Positions 12,091-24,175 of a stretch of 56,100 nt of DNA are shown here, in pieces. This DNA comes from Flammula alnicola (Eukaryota > Basidiomycota > Agaricomycetes > Agaricales > Strophariaceae). The DNA lies in assembly GCA_015499995.1 (NCBI GenBank), contig JADNRV010000314.1:1-56100 (forward strand). The letters run 5' to 3'. The notes under the pieces were generated by a model. It was not told where the DNA came from. It worked only from the letters and a program-made list of their open reading frames with translations, and searched no databases. Position 1 is the first letter of the stretch. Each line of letters starts with the position of its first letter. A program made the position numbers and the translations under genes.

Positions 12091-12332
12091 TAAATGTGCA
12101 GGTTGACTACCATACACGTTCAGCGCTTCAGCCCAACGTGGTGCGCATTGCATTCAAGCTGTGTGAATGGATTCAACCCCAAAAAATAGCCTCATTCCTC
12201 CCGTCAACCCTTAGATGACCAAAACACAAACACAAATCATGGTAGATGAGCTACATGGCAACGCCTTGGGTATCGCTGATTTTCCGACATACTATATAGA
12301 CAGTTAACGAACCCGTTTCCCATAAGATTTAC

Positions 12333-12659
12333 ATGCATACTCATATCTTAGGTCCTAATCTCATTGATATCGCAATGGACGTCTGGGCTACCTGCGAGAC
12401 ATCTCAACATGGCGAACTGAATGACTCAAGCCCTCCGTTTGCAAGCGCCAAGGATTTTTACAACACCATCGACTGTGACCCAGGCATGCGACTGTCCCTG
12501 AAAGCATTCAGTGTCGAATTTAATGCCAAAGAAGATTGTCCGGCTGACGCACCAAGCTGGAAATCTAAAGCATTCGAGGTCCGATATTCGGATCCCCTCA
12601 CTCCATTCCGTCCCTTGTCGTGCTCGACATCCTTGACAGAACCAGCACCGGCAAGATGA
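12333..12659 (+). CDS. Hypothetical small protein (108 codons), weakly supported
   Basis: ATG 12333 opens a 108-codon frame about 40 bp downstream of a TATATAG sequence (12290s). The composition is protein-like (DVWATCETSQHGELNDSS...), and a possible GT donor lies inside near the 3' end, after KSKAFE. An overlapping minus-strand frame (12458-12811) is equally long and looks equally coding, so the strand is not settled. I recognise no domain. Confidence 0.25.
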   Translation: MHTHILGPNLIDIAMDVWATCETSQHGELNDSSPPFASAKDFYNTIDCDPGMRLSLKAFSVEFNAKEDCPADAPSWKSKAFEVRYSDPLTPFRPLSCSTSLTEPAPAR

Positions 12660-12969
12660 ACGGAGTCCGACGGACCAACGTTGTTGGTCGCGCGATCTTG
12701 TTCTGGAATGCTGATGGTAACCGGAGCCGCGACGAGGGCAAAGGGGGTACGTGATAATATACCCCACCCTATCGACACCGGGCAACGACTGCGTCTTTCC
12801 TGTGGGTGCAAGATGCCGCTTGTACTGATGGTTTGAGATTCGGTGCATGAGGGTTGGACGTAATCATACCTACCCCGGCGGTCCTCTTCGTCGGGTGAGA
12901 GGAATATGGACTCCTCGATGTTTTCGGGGGGTTGAGAGGGTTAGAGTACTTATATTCGACATTGAAATT

Positions 12970-13520
12970 GTCCTCGGCCCAAACTAAGAGCGACGGAAGG
13001 AACTCTGGAGGGGGGGTCGACGCTGAAGACAATGCTGACGTAGAACCACTTTCCGCTACAGTAATTTATTTTGGTGAAGGAGCCCGAAAATTGAAGGTGA
13101 TATGCCATGTCGTTTGACTTGCACTGCAATGCTGACTGCAGAAACATGAGATTGGAAGAAAAATGGACATGCAAAAGAGTTGACGTACGTAGAACTAGGG
13201 TAGAACAGACTTTCATGCGCTAGGCTACAACTGGAATTGCTTGGACTTTTGCGCGGGATCGAGTATCACCTGTCGAAGTAATCTTCGACCCAAACTCGTG
13301 GCGATGGAAGGAACTTTGGAGGGGGGTCGATGTTGAAGGCGATGACGTGGTACTACCTGCCGGTAATTGTGACAGGTGACTCCACGAGGATGGCACTAAA
13401 TTGTTTAGGCTGAAAGAGGATGGAAACCAGAGAGGCAGTATGACACGTCGTTGGAGGTGCATAGACTGCAAGTTTGGAAGAAACATAAATATGGACGTGT
13501 GGAGAGGTCGACGTATGCAG
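12970..13520. repeat. Degenerate direct duplication (two copies about 310 bp apart)
   Basis: Segments at about 12978-13195 and 13289-13515 align over most of their length with substitutions and small gaps. Shared landmarks are CCCAAACT, GGAAGGAACT-TGGAGGGGGG-TCGA, GTAATT, CCATGTCGT / ACACGTCGT, TTGGAAGAAA, and a GACGTACG / GACGTATG end. No gene is evident in either copy. Confidence 0.65.
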
Positions 13521-13847
13521 AAGACCTGAGCAGCCAGGCGTTACCGCGAGGATGGTCCTCAAGCCTCGGAGGCCGCCTTGGACATGCCCGTGGAGCCGTC
13601 ACCTTATCGCAGGATTATCCGTGTGCCGTTCACGCACTGGGTTAATGGCTCCTGTAAGGGAAGTGGACGGGTAAGATAACGATGCAGCAAGGTGCTATAT
13701 CACACAAGAAACGCGAAGCAAAGGGTTCTGAGACTTTAGGGTCCGACAATAGGATGTACGATAGGACATGCCATTAACGACGGACCATTAACCACAACCC
13801 GACTAATCCCTAGCAAATATATAGACGTATTCCATGGATAGGCAGAT

Positions 13848-14710
13848 TTACTCCTCTTTCTTTCCGACCCGTTTCTCTGCTTCTGCGATGGCGGCGGCGT
13901 CGGTCTGAGGGCTAGTGGCAGCTATGAGAAAATATATTAGACGTGGAAAGATAAGAGCGAAAGAGGGGAACATACGTCCAAACATGCTCGCAGCCTTGAA
14001 GGGGCGCTTGAGGTCGCCAACGGCTGGTTGGCCGAGGATGTGGATAGCGACAGGCTTGGCGTCGTACAGGTTCTTGATGCCCATGAGCGCCTGGATGAAC
14101 AGGGGCTGGGTGAACTTGAAGTAGATGTGCATGACGCCCATCATGGCGATGCCCATGTACACGGAGCGCAGCTGGAGAAAAGAGGTTAGAAAAAGCGTTT
14201 TGGAGATGGAAGAGTGGAGAGACGAACGAGTTTTGATGTCTCGGACAGGTCATAATCACGGACTGTTGTAGTGATGAGTTGACCGGGCTCCTGAGACTGG
14301 ACAGGGGATGAGAAAGGGGCGATAAGAAGAGTGGAGATGATAAACCATTGGTGAAGCAGGCTCCACTATACTATGCGTCAGTGGAACGTATTTCCAAAGA
14401 GAGGAAAGAGGCTAACCGTATTTCAGCACCGTCTGGTCATTCTTCCGCTTGATCTGTACCAAAGTGAGCTTTAATAACATAGAAAAATGGGCAACTTACA
14501 GCGAGGGAAACGTAGTAGTACACAGCCAGAATGATAACCTGGGAGACGACATATCCTACGCGGACATAAGTGAGCACGTCCGGGTCCTCGAAGGGTATTT
14601 TTCGTGCAACTAAAAGAATGGTGTCAGGGGTGTGATGGAGAGTATATCATGTTTTACAAACCCTGCATTGCGACGAGAGAGATGACGAGGTTCTGTACAC
14701 CGGCGTTCAT
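13848..14710 (-). CDS. PHO88: PHO88 / SND3 family ER membrane protein (seven exons, 184 aa)
   Basis: Pho88/Snd3 is an ER membrane protein. It was first linked to phosphate transport and was later placed in the SND pathway for targeting proteins to the ER. Exons on the minus strand are 14662-14710, 14500-14609, 14417-14453, 14346-14365 (only 20 nt), 14228-14296, 13976-14171 and 13848-13921. Every join keeps frame and gives 184 aa, close to the 188 aa of yeast Pho88. Recognisable blocks are the N-terminal segment MNAGVQNLVISLVAMQ, then KYVEPASPM, TTTVRDYDLSE, YMGIAMMGVMHIYFKFTQPLF, and GQPAVGDLKRPFKAASMFG near the C-terminus. Two hydrophobic segments are expected, around residues 25-45 and 100-130. 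The protein ends in a lysine/glutamate tail. It lies head-to-head with the SLM-like gene, 202 bp apart. Confidence 0.95.
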
Positions 14711-14912
14711 GATGGCGGGCAAGGAGAAATAATTTTAGGGATATGGGCAGAAGCAGCAGTGATTTTGCCAGCGTGCACAGGACACGTCCTCTCTTGTTTG
14801 GTTGTGCGTGGCTTTACCTTTGGGTTAGGGTTGTACTGACGTCAACGGGGTTATAAGGAGTTGAGAAACATTTCTCCAAATTCTGAACACATCCCTTTCC
14901 ATTCCGCCCACC
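14711..14912. promoter_or_regulatory. Bidirectional promoter between PHO88 and the SLM-like gene
   Basis: The 202-bp gap separates the two start codons. It contains a telomere-like box GGGTTAGGGTT (14822-14832), of the kind bound by Tbf1/Teb-type Myb factors. Four bases later there is a perfect palindromic CRE/ATF site TGACGTCA (14837-14844). A GTTATAAGG sequence follows near 14850. Binding is inferred from motif identity only. Confidence 0.6.
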
Positions 14913-17545
14913 ATGAACATTACAGGTCCTCCAGAACACACAAATCTCTCGCGCACGGCGTCAAGAGCCAGTGCTCGCAGCAGGAACTCGACACTGTCCA
15001 GAAATCAGTCTCTCATCAAGAGGAACATCGAGCTACAAGACTTGAAGCCCGCAGATGTTCTCATTGAGCGCTTCGTAGCATGGAAGGCCATTGTGAAACA
15101 ACTCACGGCTTATTTCGAAGTGCGTACAACTTTACATTTGCCTCGACACCGTTTCTTACCTTCGTCTCCAAGGGCATAGCTGATATCGAGAATAACACTG
15201 CGAAGGAGATGACAAAACTCGCAGGCGTCATCCAGGTCCCTTTCCGTGCGGGAAACCAATTCCTCGGCGAAGGTGGTCTTCAGGTGAGACAGGGTCATTC
15301 TCTGCGAAACGAGACATCTGATTTTGCTTTAGGACGTCTACTACGATATCCGAGACAAGACACGAATCATCGCTGACCAGCATGCGGATCTCGGTCGTAC
15401 GATTGATTCTTCCATTGTCCAACATCTCCAGAAGTTACGGATAGAGATAAAAGCACACATCAAGGCGCGTGATCTGTTTTCTTACTCATTCATCTTCTGA
15501 CTTCCTTCAAGAATGTTCAAAACGACACCGGTAAACTCGCTGCTGGCGTCGCGAGGGAGCGCGAGCTATCAACAAAGCTCGTCGGTGAGCTAGCAAATTC
15601 CATTTCCACGTTCAAGAACACCCCCATGACCATTCTGGCCAAGAACGATCCGTAAGTTCATCTTTCGCTGTTGCCACCCTGATTTTAACTCTTGTACATA
15701 GGTACATCGCCAACCAGGCCGTCGCCCGCCAGCTCCAACGCCAAGTTCTGGAGGAGAACCTTCTCCAAAAGTCCATCGTCATGATGCAACAAAACTCGGC
15801 TCATTTCGAAGAGGGTATCGTCAAGTCCATCCAATCCGCCTGGCAAACCTTTGACGAATGGCAATCGCGTGCTTCCGCTGCATCTCAGGAAATTTTCCGT
15901 TCCTTATCTACCCATCTCGCTGCCCTAGCACCCGACCGCGAATGGATCCAGTTCGCCGCTCGCTCGGACCATCTCCTCGATCCAGACACACCGCTCCGCG
16001 ACCCTGAGCTTATCACCTATCCTCTCAAGGACGATCCATCTGTTGTCCCCGTGCACACCGGCCATCTCGAACGCAAAAAACGCTTCACTCGGACTTATAC
16101 GGAATGCTACTTCGTTCTTACCCCTGCTGGTTTCCTCCATGAGTTCACGTCCTCTGACCCTACCGCCCATGCTGGTCAGACACCCTCCTTCAGCTTGTTC
16201 CTTCCTGGCTGCACCCTGGGTCCGGCGTCGTCACCTCGCGCGAAAGCGCACAAGTTCCACATCGAGGGGACAAAGGAAGGTCTTGGCACGACTAAGAGCG
16301 GCTCGTTCAAGGGCTTGTTGGGCGGAGAAGGTACCAAGGCGTGGAGTTTCCGTGCGAGGAGCAGAGAGGACATGATGGAATGGTGGAATGATATCAGGAT
16401 GCTCTGCGCGCGCTACCTCGTCGCCAGCGAGCAGGTGGATAGGACCGGACCTGTAGAGGAGGCCGTTCGTTCCGTTGGATACACCAGCGAAGACCTGGAG
16501 GAGGAGGAGCTGGAGGAGGAAGAGGAGACCGGCGACGAGCGGGAGGCGCGTGCGCATCGTAGGGGAGTGGCTGCCGGGGAGACGGATGGGAGCAGTGTCG
16601 AGGAGGAGGTGGACCAGCCGCCCCTGTACACCCACCCCGTCGGAGAGAAGCATTATCCCGTGGAAATTGGTCCGGGCGGATATGCTGTTCGTCCTTGATT
16701 TTCTCCGTTGTGGTCCATTCCCATTTTACTTATATTTATGCCATTTTTCGTAGATCGAGAAAAAGACTGGCTATTATGGTGCGAACGATCTGAAGGCGCG
16801 CGGGGTATCGAATGGGAACGGACAAGGCATCAACTACCACATGGAGCCGACGCACCCGAGCTTCCACGCTGCGCCCACCATGGTGCAAGCCAACCAGCAC
16901 AGCGACGTGCAGTCGCACTACGCGCAGCCGATGGGAGAGAACGACTTTGCGACGACGACCAACGTGGAGGATCCGACGCTGCAGGCTGAGGGCAAGACGG
17001 GCGTGTCTCGCAGGCTGAGCAAGCGACAGATGGAGAAGGCGCCTGAAGGGAGGGCTTTGTCGTCCCCGCGGCTCGAACAACACGAGCAACAGCCGCAGCC
17101 GCAGCAGATACAGCAAGTTAGCCGAAGCCCGCCTCCTGCGATACCGATGATGAGCCAGAACCAGACCCAGACCCAGACCCAGAGCCAGGATACTGCGGAA
17201 CCAGCGACTATTAGGGTTCGCTCGCCTCCTCCTCAGCAGCCTCAGCCGCTGCAGCACGCCGATGTGGAGGACGACGGCGAGGAGATGTACGTCTCTGACG
17301 GCGATGCTGACGATGCCGGCGACGAGGCCGAGCACGAGACATCGGAAGAGCAGCACCTTGGCGGTATAACCCACGCGACCGGAAACGGTACTGTGCCCTC
17401 GGCTCAGAGGCCCCAGGACGATGAGGAGGAGGCGGATAAGCTTGGGGAGGCCCCAGGCCATTTGACTGCTGAGGGCGGAACTGGAGCAGCGAGTGAAGCG
17501 AGGGTTGCCGGTGAAGCACCCCAGGCTACGACCACAGTGGCTTAA
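14913..17545 (+). CDS. slm1: SLM1/SLM2-like PH-domain protein (six exons, 788 aa)
   Basis: Slm proteins bind PI(4,5)P2 at the plasma membrane and work with TORC2 in actin and sphingolipid control. Exons are 14913-15119, 15173-15283, 15333-15464, 15512-15651, 15702-16686 and 16754-17545, all frame-consistent. Residues about 45-290 form a BAR/F-BAR-like helical region (LIERFVAWKAIVKQLTAYFE...). A PH domain spans about 314-434, from HLERKKRFTRTYTECYFVL to WSFRARSREDMMEWWNDI. After it come an acidic Glu stretch (DLEEEELEEEEE) and a Gln-rich, low-complexity tail (HEQQPQPQQIQQ). The last exon continues in frame past the apparent stop at 16698 through a 67-nt intron. The third intron (15465-15511) can only be read with a GC donor (AAG|GCGCGT...CAAG). 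S. cerevisiae Slm1 is about 100 residues shorter. Confidence 0.9.
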
Positions 17546-18008
17546 GCAGCAGAGGAGACGTTTTTTTCCCCCGTATTTCATTCTGCGTTCTGCTTTCCTT
17601 CCCTTTGCCCCGTCTTTCTCGTCGATTAGTGAGTTCTGCTTTCAGGTCCCTTGAAGTCTCACTCCCCGTTCCAGCCCCCCAATCCCTCGTCGCTGTTTTT
17701 GCAATTATCTTTTCCGTCTTGTTTCATTCCAGGACTTGTCTTTTCACGACAATGTACACTCTTCTTGCCTAATACGTTTCCCCTCGAACTGGATGGAACT
17801 CTGGAATCCTCGCATCCTGTTCTCAGTGGTTCGTCGCACTTTTTTAATCTCTCTTCGAACGAGTATTTCATCACTTCATCTTCGAACTTGTATTATGATC
17901 GCCGTCTTCCATCTCCTTTTGACATTTTCTTTGTATTTTAATTTCTGGTCTTTGTGAATCTATTCCACCGCAACATGTAATTATAGCTTACACGCTCACA
18001 TTTGTAAG
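17546..18008. other. 3' flank of the SLM-like gene
   Basis: T- and C-rich sequence, presumably 3' UTR and spacer. No further gene is seen before the inverted-repeat element. Confidence 0.6.
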
Positions 18009-19274
18009 GGTTATTTAAGTTGACCAAAAATGATTAAGAAAATAAATTAAACATGTTTGCGTGTTTGGGCCGCTTTTCTGTCGCATAAAATCTATTTTCA
18101 ACTCAACAATTGTTGGTACGAAAATTCTTTTGCCAAGTACTTCATTTTCAGTTGTATTTATGTGCCTATTGAATCTAATATTTGTGCCAACTTTTGTGAT
18201 CGAAAAATTGTGACAGAAAGGCAAAGTTTATTGTCTTATTGTTCTCGTCGTCAAATATAGTATTTGCACCGAGTTTTGATCCATTTAAAACAAATTAAAA
18301 ATATTTTCAATTCAGTTTGGGTGCGAAACATTGTTCTTTTTGTTTCGCAGATAACTAAAATTCATGCTAAATTTATCATTTACGAGACAACAAAAGAAAA
18401 TGTGAATACGGAAATTCACAAAAGATTTTCCCTCCACAAAAAACAAGACATAAAATTTCGGTTTCATGGGGTTAAAAACATTATAATAAGGTAGGATTTA
18501 TATTATATTTTGTCACGCTTAAAATCTATTACAGTATTAGACGGGTAGTCTGTACACCAAAAAATGTTGGCTAGTTTTTCATTACCCAGATGTCCATTAA
18601 TTTCAAATCTTTTTACATAATAATATAGCTATACATGTCTAATTTTCGTATGCCAAATCTAATGTTGAGAGGTGAAGCGGTTCTTGCTGAAATCGCGACG
18701 CAAGCTGAAAATTGGGTTTTGGGCCATTTCTAATTACTTTGTACACCGGCATTTTAATACATGCCGATCACATGTTGTTAACGTCATGTGTAATGCCATC
18801 ACATCTCGGCATCTCCCTTTCCCCCCTTTTCCAAAGGTTTTTCGCCAATTGCTCATCGAGCTCTTATCCGATTTACAATCTCCTTTGTGCATAGTGTGTA
18901 TTTAGGATGGTTCCAATGTATTCTGCAAAAAAAATCTGCATTTCTTTCGTCATCACTATTCAGGAGGTAAAATACATTTTCTGGGAAATTGTCCAATTTG
19001 GGTATTCCAGGCACCGAAAATGCCCAACCCACTTTCTACCCATCTTTTCGTCAGTTTACCATACCTATAGGATGTTATCATATGTAGAAAGCTCATTATT
19101 ATTTTAGGGATGCACACTGGGTCTGAAAAACCCAACTGTACAAAGGACCCATCGTGTACAAAGTACCCGTCTAATACTGTATTTTTAATAGATTCATGAT
19201 CTGAGAAAACGGTCGAAAAAATGCAAACATGTTTAATTTATTTTCTTAATCATTTTTGGTCAACTTAAATAACC
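18009..19274. mobile_element. AT-rich inverted-repeat element with 52-bp perfect terminal repeats
   Basis: Positions 18009-18060 and 19223-19274 are exact reverse complements (left end GGTTATTTAAGTTGACC). Weaker pairing continues inwards. A second inverted pair lies inside the element, around TACAGTATTAGACGGGTA near 18531-18548 and its complement near 19168-19185. The left arm thus appears to carry about 400 bp more than the right. The interior is very AT-rich with no transposase. No convincing target duplication flanks the ends, although a TA lies symmetrically 3 bases inside each end. A MITE or deletion derivative is the best description. Confidence 0.8.
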
Positions 19275-22200
19275 TGTTGCCAGGAGTGGTAGCAGTTCTG
19301 TCATTTATCGCTCTTCGAATATGGAGATGTCGCGATAAGATGTCGTTCGTCTACAGCGTGTCATAGTTCCCTAGAGTCAGCAGTCCGCGGCCGGTTTGCC
19401 TCGTTTAGAATTTAATTCGCCTCTGCTAGTACTCGAGTAGTAGATGCTGTACGAGACTGCACGTACACAGCACGTTTGCGACCGCAAATAAGCAAGAACA
19501 ATAACCCCGGGTTGTAATCGATAATCTCAAGCTCATACCAGCGCTCATTGGGTGAGATAATAATGATGGCAGACGCACCTGATCAGCGCTTGATATTGCG
19601 CGCCACAGTTGTCGGCGGACGCGCCATTGCCACTACAAATCGCGACTATTGCTTCCAACAACACAGTCCTGTCATAAATCTGTTCTGCGATTAATTCCAT
19701 GGCGTTCGGTCTCAAGGTTGACCGCACCATCTCTTCTCGCCGTCCGTTAATACAGTTCATTTAATGCATCCCAAACCTCTAGATGTCGCCCGTTCTCTGT
19801 CCCTTGTTCTATAACTCAAGCTCAGAGAAAGAATTTCTTCTTACAATTACACGAAGGCATAGGTTTTTATGTCAACATTGGGACTGGAATTCCGCTTCGT
19901 GTAACAGCCCTTGTATTTCGTTAGATGCACGTCCAGACCGCATCCGAAAGGGAGCACCCAATTGAGAACCCTGCGCATGCGCGAGTGAATTAGTATAGAC
20001 TTCAACGGTTTGAATACCTTAATCCCTTTATCCTTCTACAAAGCATTACACACGCCCTTGAAAGTTATACAAAAACTATTGTGCTCCTTTTGTCTTCGAA
20101 GCTCATGCTTTTGCAGCCGCCGCCGCGAGGCAAGTCTGTTCCACGCATCGGCGGACTGTGCACCCCTCTAATGCGTGCGCATCTTCTTTCGTTAATTATA
20201 GAGCTCTTCCCCTGTGCCCTGTCTTTATTTTTTTCGCCCCACGGTCTCATAATTTATAATGTAATCTAGGACGCGCAATAAAGCGGCGTGCACTAACTGG
20301 CATTTGATCCATTAATGACAGTTGAAAGGGATCGTTGTAGTACAACTCGCGGCCCCTGATATAATAAATTGTTACGCCGTTTTGACCTCTCTTCAGCTGA
20401 TTACCTTCTTGCGGGTGGAATGTAAATGGATATTTTTGGAGGTGATCATTCTGAAAAAAATATTTTCCCGAGCAGAACCTATGTCCAACACGCTTTACGG
20501 ATGACGCGTGCTATATGCTACACATAAATCGGATCCATTTATCGGCATAGACTGATAGGCCGCCAAATCCCCATAATCCCAAAGATTGGCAGCCAGCTAC
20601 TGAGTGGCGAACTAATTACAAGATTCTGGGGCATGGACCACCTCATTAATTTGATCGTCAGGCTTTTACCTTGCTTTTACCCATGTATTAATAGTTACTA
20701 AAGGACTTTCTAGTGCCGTATATTGAGAAGACTATTCCGTAACTAAGGAGGGGCACTGCGTTCGAGACACTCCATATATATCATCTAAAAAAGCGTGTCT
20801 TGAGATTTCTTATCAGAACTTCCAACACTACCTTCTATACGATTAGTCAGGCGACACCAGTCCTCTAGGAATTGTGGGCGTATCAAACTTAAATAGATTA
20901 CGAATGATTAATTATCCTCCATCCTTCATCGCTGACCGGAGTAAGCAATCCAAGAAGAATAATCAGCGTCCATTTTTTGGAAGATTTGCTTGGAAATCGT
21001 GCATTATCGTTCTATAGAGGACACTTACTTACTTCATTTTAATGGATTGCATTACCTCGTTTCCTTCATATCCTTCATACAGTAGTTTCCCCCCACTGAA
21101 GTTGCGTGGAATGGTGTGCGACTGCGACTTGTATTGAAGACCTGCGCAACTTTCAATCCTTCCTTCCGAGAAGATCGCAGATGCGCGTCATAGCTGGGAA
21201 TATAGATATCTACCGTGTGACCCTCATGAACGTGATTTGGAATATTCGAAAGGCTTCAAGCGCAGGGCGCGAAAGATACATGGAGATCAGTTGCTAACGC
21301 GCTTTTTACGGGCTGAACTTTGAACACGCATGCATCAGGATCGATGAGGTCCAGCCAATTACGAGAAAGGTGCCATCCCGAATGACCCGCCGTTTGGTGG
21401 GCTGTTGTTCGAGTCATGCTGTTTGGTGGCTGAGGTTATCAAGGCGTCAGTCACTGGCGGTTGGTAGCCTCGTTTTCCATCCACCCTGATAATTTATGTA
21501 AGGGGTACTGCTATTACTGTACATCCGGCGATCTGAAGTATTCGGGAACGCCACGAGGGACCATCATATTCACGAACCCACTAGGCCACCCTAATGCGGA
21601 GTCCAGCGAGACTGTAACTTGGATTTAATCGCCCGTTCGCGGGCCTAAGTACTTTCGTCTGCATTCGACACACTGATTTACGGGTACTGTGTTGACATTG
21701 ATCGCACCCACGAGTCGCCGCTGGTGGGCTGCAAATTTTAGTGGAGTTGTATTACATAGGTGTTGAAATTTGAAACGTTACGGACGAGGCAAAAAATTAG
21801 GCAGCACCGTGTCCGCCATTGCAACTGCGCACTTTGCATGGCAGAAAGGCATACATACTGGCATTCTACTTCAGCGGAAAGATACTTGATTGGGCGCCTT
21901 TTTGAGGGCTTCCTACCTGCAGATTTGAATTCTTTCTACTGCTGTGTTTTAACAATTTGCGTTCGTGAAGGTGTTTTCCGGTTAATTCTACTTAGGCCCG
22001 AGTTCCTTAGGTTGAATGTACATTTAACCAACTGTGTACGTTTACCTATAACCAATCTATAACACTTGCTTCCGCGGGACTGATACTGTTCATTGGTATC
22101 TCGTCGGGTGCGTTAGGACGTAGACCCTTCATTGTCACTGTCAGCTTGTTTAACCAATCCGTCTTGGGCGATCGTCTTAACATGTGCTCAATGGGCAGCA

Positions 22201-24175
22201 GAAGCATTTATCAGTAACGTCCTATATGGACTAGTACAACCGACCGACCTCCAGTATCGGGATAAACGCGGTCAGAGCGGGCAGCGAGCAAATGGTAAAT
22301 TTGCAAATTATGGCCCATGGGACGCGATAAAAATAAGAAGGAATCCAGAAACGCGAAGAAGTCCAGAGTCCCCAATCAAATGAATCCTAGGCGAAGAGAC
22401 TAAAGTTTCACGCCGTCGCCTTGAAGAATTCAATATCTCAGTAAGAGCCATTAAAAATATACAGCTTTGAGCTCGATTGCAACGCTCTGGGGGAAGTGAT
22501 AACGAGGTGATAGCGGCGAAGCACTGAACACATCTATCGATTACGGAAAAAGGCGGGAAGGAGAGTCATGGGGAATGTTCATTCATGAATAGATATAAAA
22601 GGAGCAGAGACCAGGAGACGTCTCCCTGTGTACCAGGTACCGTAGCCCTGACTCGGCTGGGGAGTATGTATTCTCCTCGGTGAGATCCAGAGGGTGCGTC
22701 AGAGACGATTGCATCACACTTAACGTAGAAGGGCAGCACACTGATAAGACGACATTTCAGCCATCAGCACTGCTCAGGAAAGGTGATCACGAGAACTCCC
22801 GCATTCATCCCGTAGATTTTTCCTTAGGACAAGTGAGAGGGAGAAAACTTGGTCACAAATTCATAGTCTCCCGTGAACGCGACTAGGCCTTGAAGATTGA
22901 TTAAGGGTCACTGCCGTATCTCAATGACAGGTATGGCAACAGGAGTGCAGGTGCTCCTTCGTATTGGCTAGTATCTGACAAGTTGCGGGCCCGCGACTTT
23001 CTGCAACTCTAAAATGCGTCATGGACAAGATCTGAGGCCTGAGGAGGGGCTGAACAAATGTTGTCGTCAAGCAAGCCTTTGTCTAAAGACAGGCGGCCTT
23101 GTTCTCATAAGAGAATTGAAGAGATATGTATTGATAAGTGCGCAAGAGTAGAGAGTAGAGTGACATAATCATGATGATTTCTACCCCGGGAAACTCAACT
23201 AGCCGGAAGGGGATCGAGGCGCTGATGGAGATACTGTATTTAATGTCACAGGGTTCAATGGGGTATCGGTGAGAGTGGGAATTCTGTGTTAGAGCTTGTC
23301 CAATGTCGAAGGTCAGCCGTACGTAGGAGATATTGACACTTTATTGCCCTCTTTTTTTAGTCAGAATGAGGGGGGACACAAGTCGGTGTCTTCTGGGCGA
23401 GTACATTAATTGTGCTTGTATTGGCTATGCAAAGAGGTCGAAAGGGATCGATCAGCTTGTTCTATAGGTGGCGGCGGTCTGATGCGAAAGCTTGGTGCAC
23501 ATACGCTCCGTTTGGGTTACGTGAGTCTCCTAATTTCGGTACAATTAAATGCTAGTGAATAATGGCGGTTCCTTGCCATCTCGGCGATGCACGGCACAAA
23601 GTACTTTCTGAAGCGTCGAGCGCAGGCGCCTCGAGTTTTGCATCGTGTTCAGAACCGCACCGTCTGATCTGCAGTAGCGTGATTGAGATAAGATGGCGCC
23701 GTTATAGAGCACTTAACTTCGCTTATTGAACGTCTCGTGCGATTGACCAAATGGAACCAAATAGACCCTGCACACGCCGCACGGAGGCAAATGAAGGAGC
23801 TGGCGTGAGAGACATCGTTCGATTGGTCTTTTGATGGCCAGGCACGGAGCCGGGTAACTCCGGGGACTTTCCTTTTCGAGGAGAAGTTATTGAACCCGTG
23901 TCACACCCGGCTGTGCCGATGCTGCCGCTGTGTGTAGAAGTCCCACGCATCTCCTGCTCATTGTCTGCGACAGTGAGCAGGCTATTTCCACCATTTCTCG
24001 ACCGTTTTGTTTCAGCCTTTGTATGCATACAATTCTACATTACTTGTAAATATTTATTGTCATGTTATGTGCTTAAAATTGCATTTATTAGTCCTCTAAA
24101 TGCCTTAGATTGGTACCACCCATCACTCATTCTCTTTTGGACCTTCCCACATGCATTTTTGAAATAAGGTAATAC
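19275..24175. other. Gene desert (4.9 kb)
   Basis: I see no recognisable protein, tRNA or mobile element. The reading frames are short, of random composition and not linked by splice sites. It may be heavily mutated transposon sequence. I found no terminal repeats. Confidence 0.5.

Noticed and set aside
12426..12848. 140-codon minus-strand frame
   Set aside because: Cys/Arg-rich with no family similarity, and it overlaps other frames of equal length.
16736..17581. 281-codon minus-strand frame opposite the last SLM exon
   Set aside because: Arg/Leu/His-rich translation of the antisense of a GC-rich exon; the plus strand continues a known protein.
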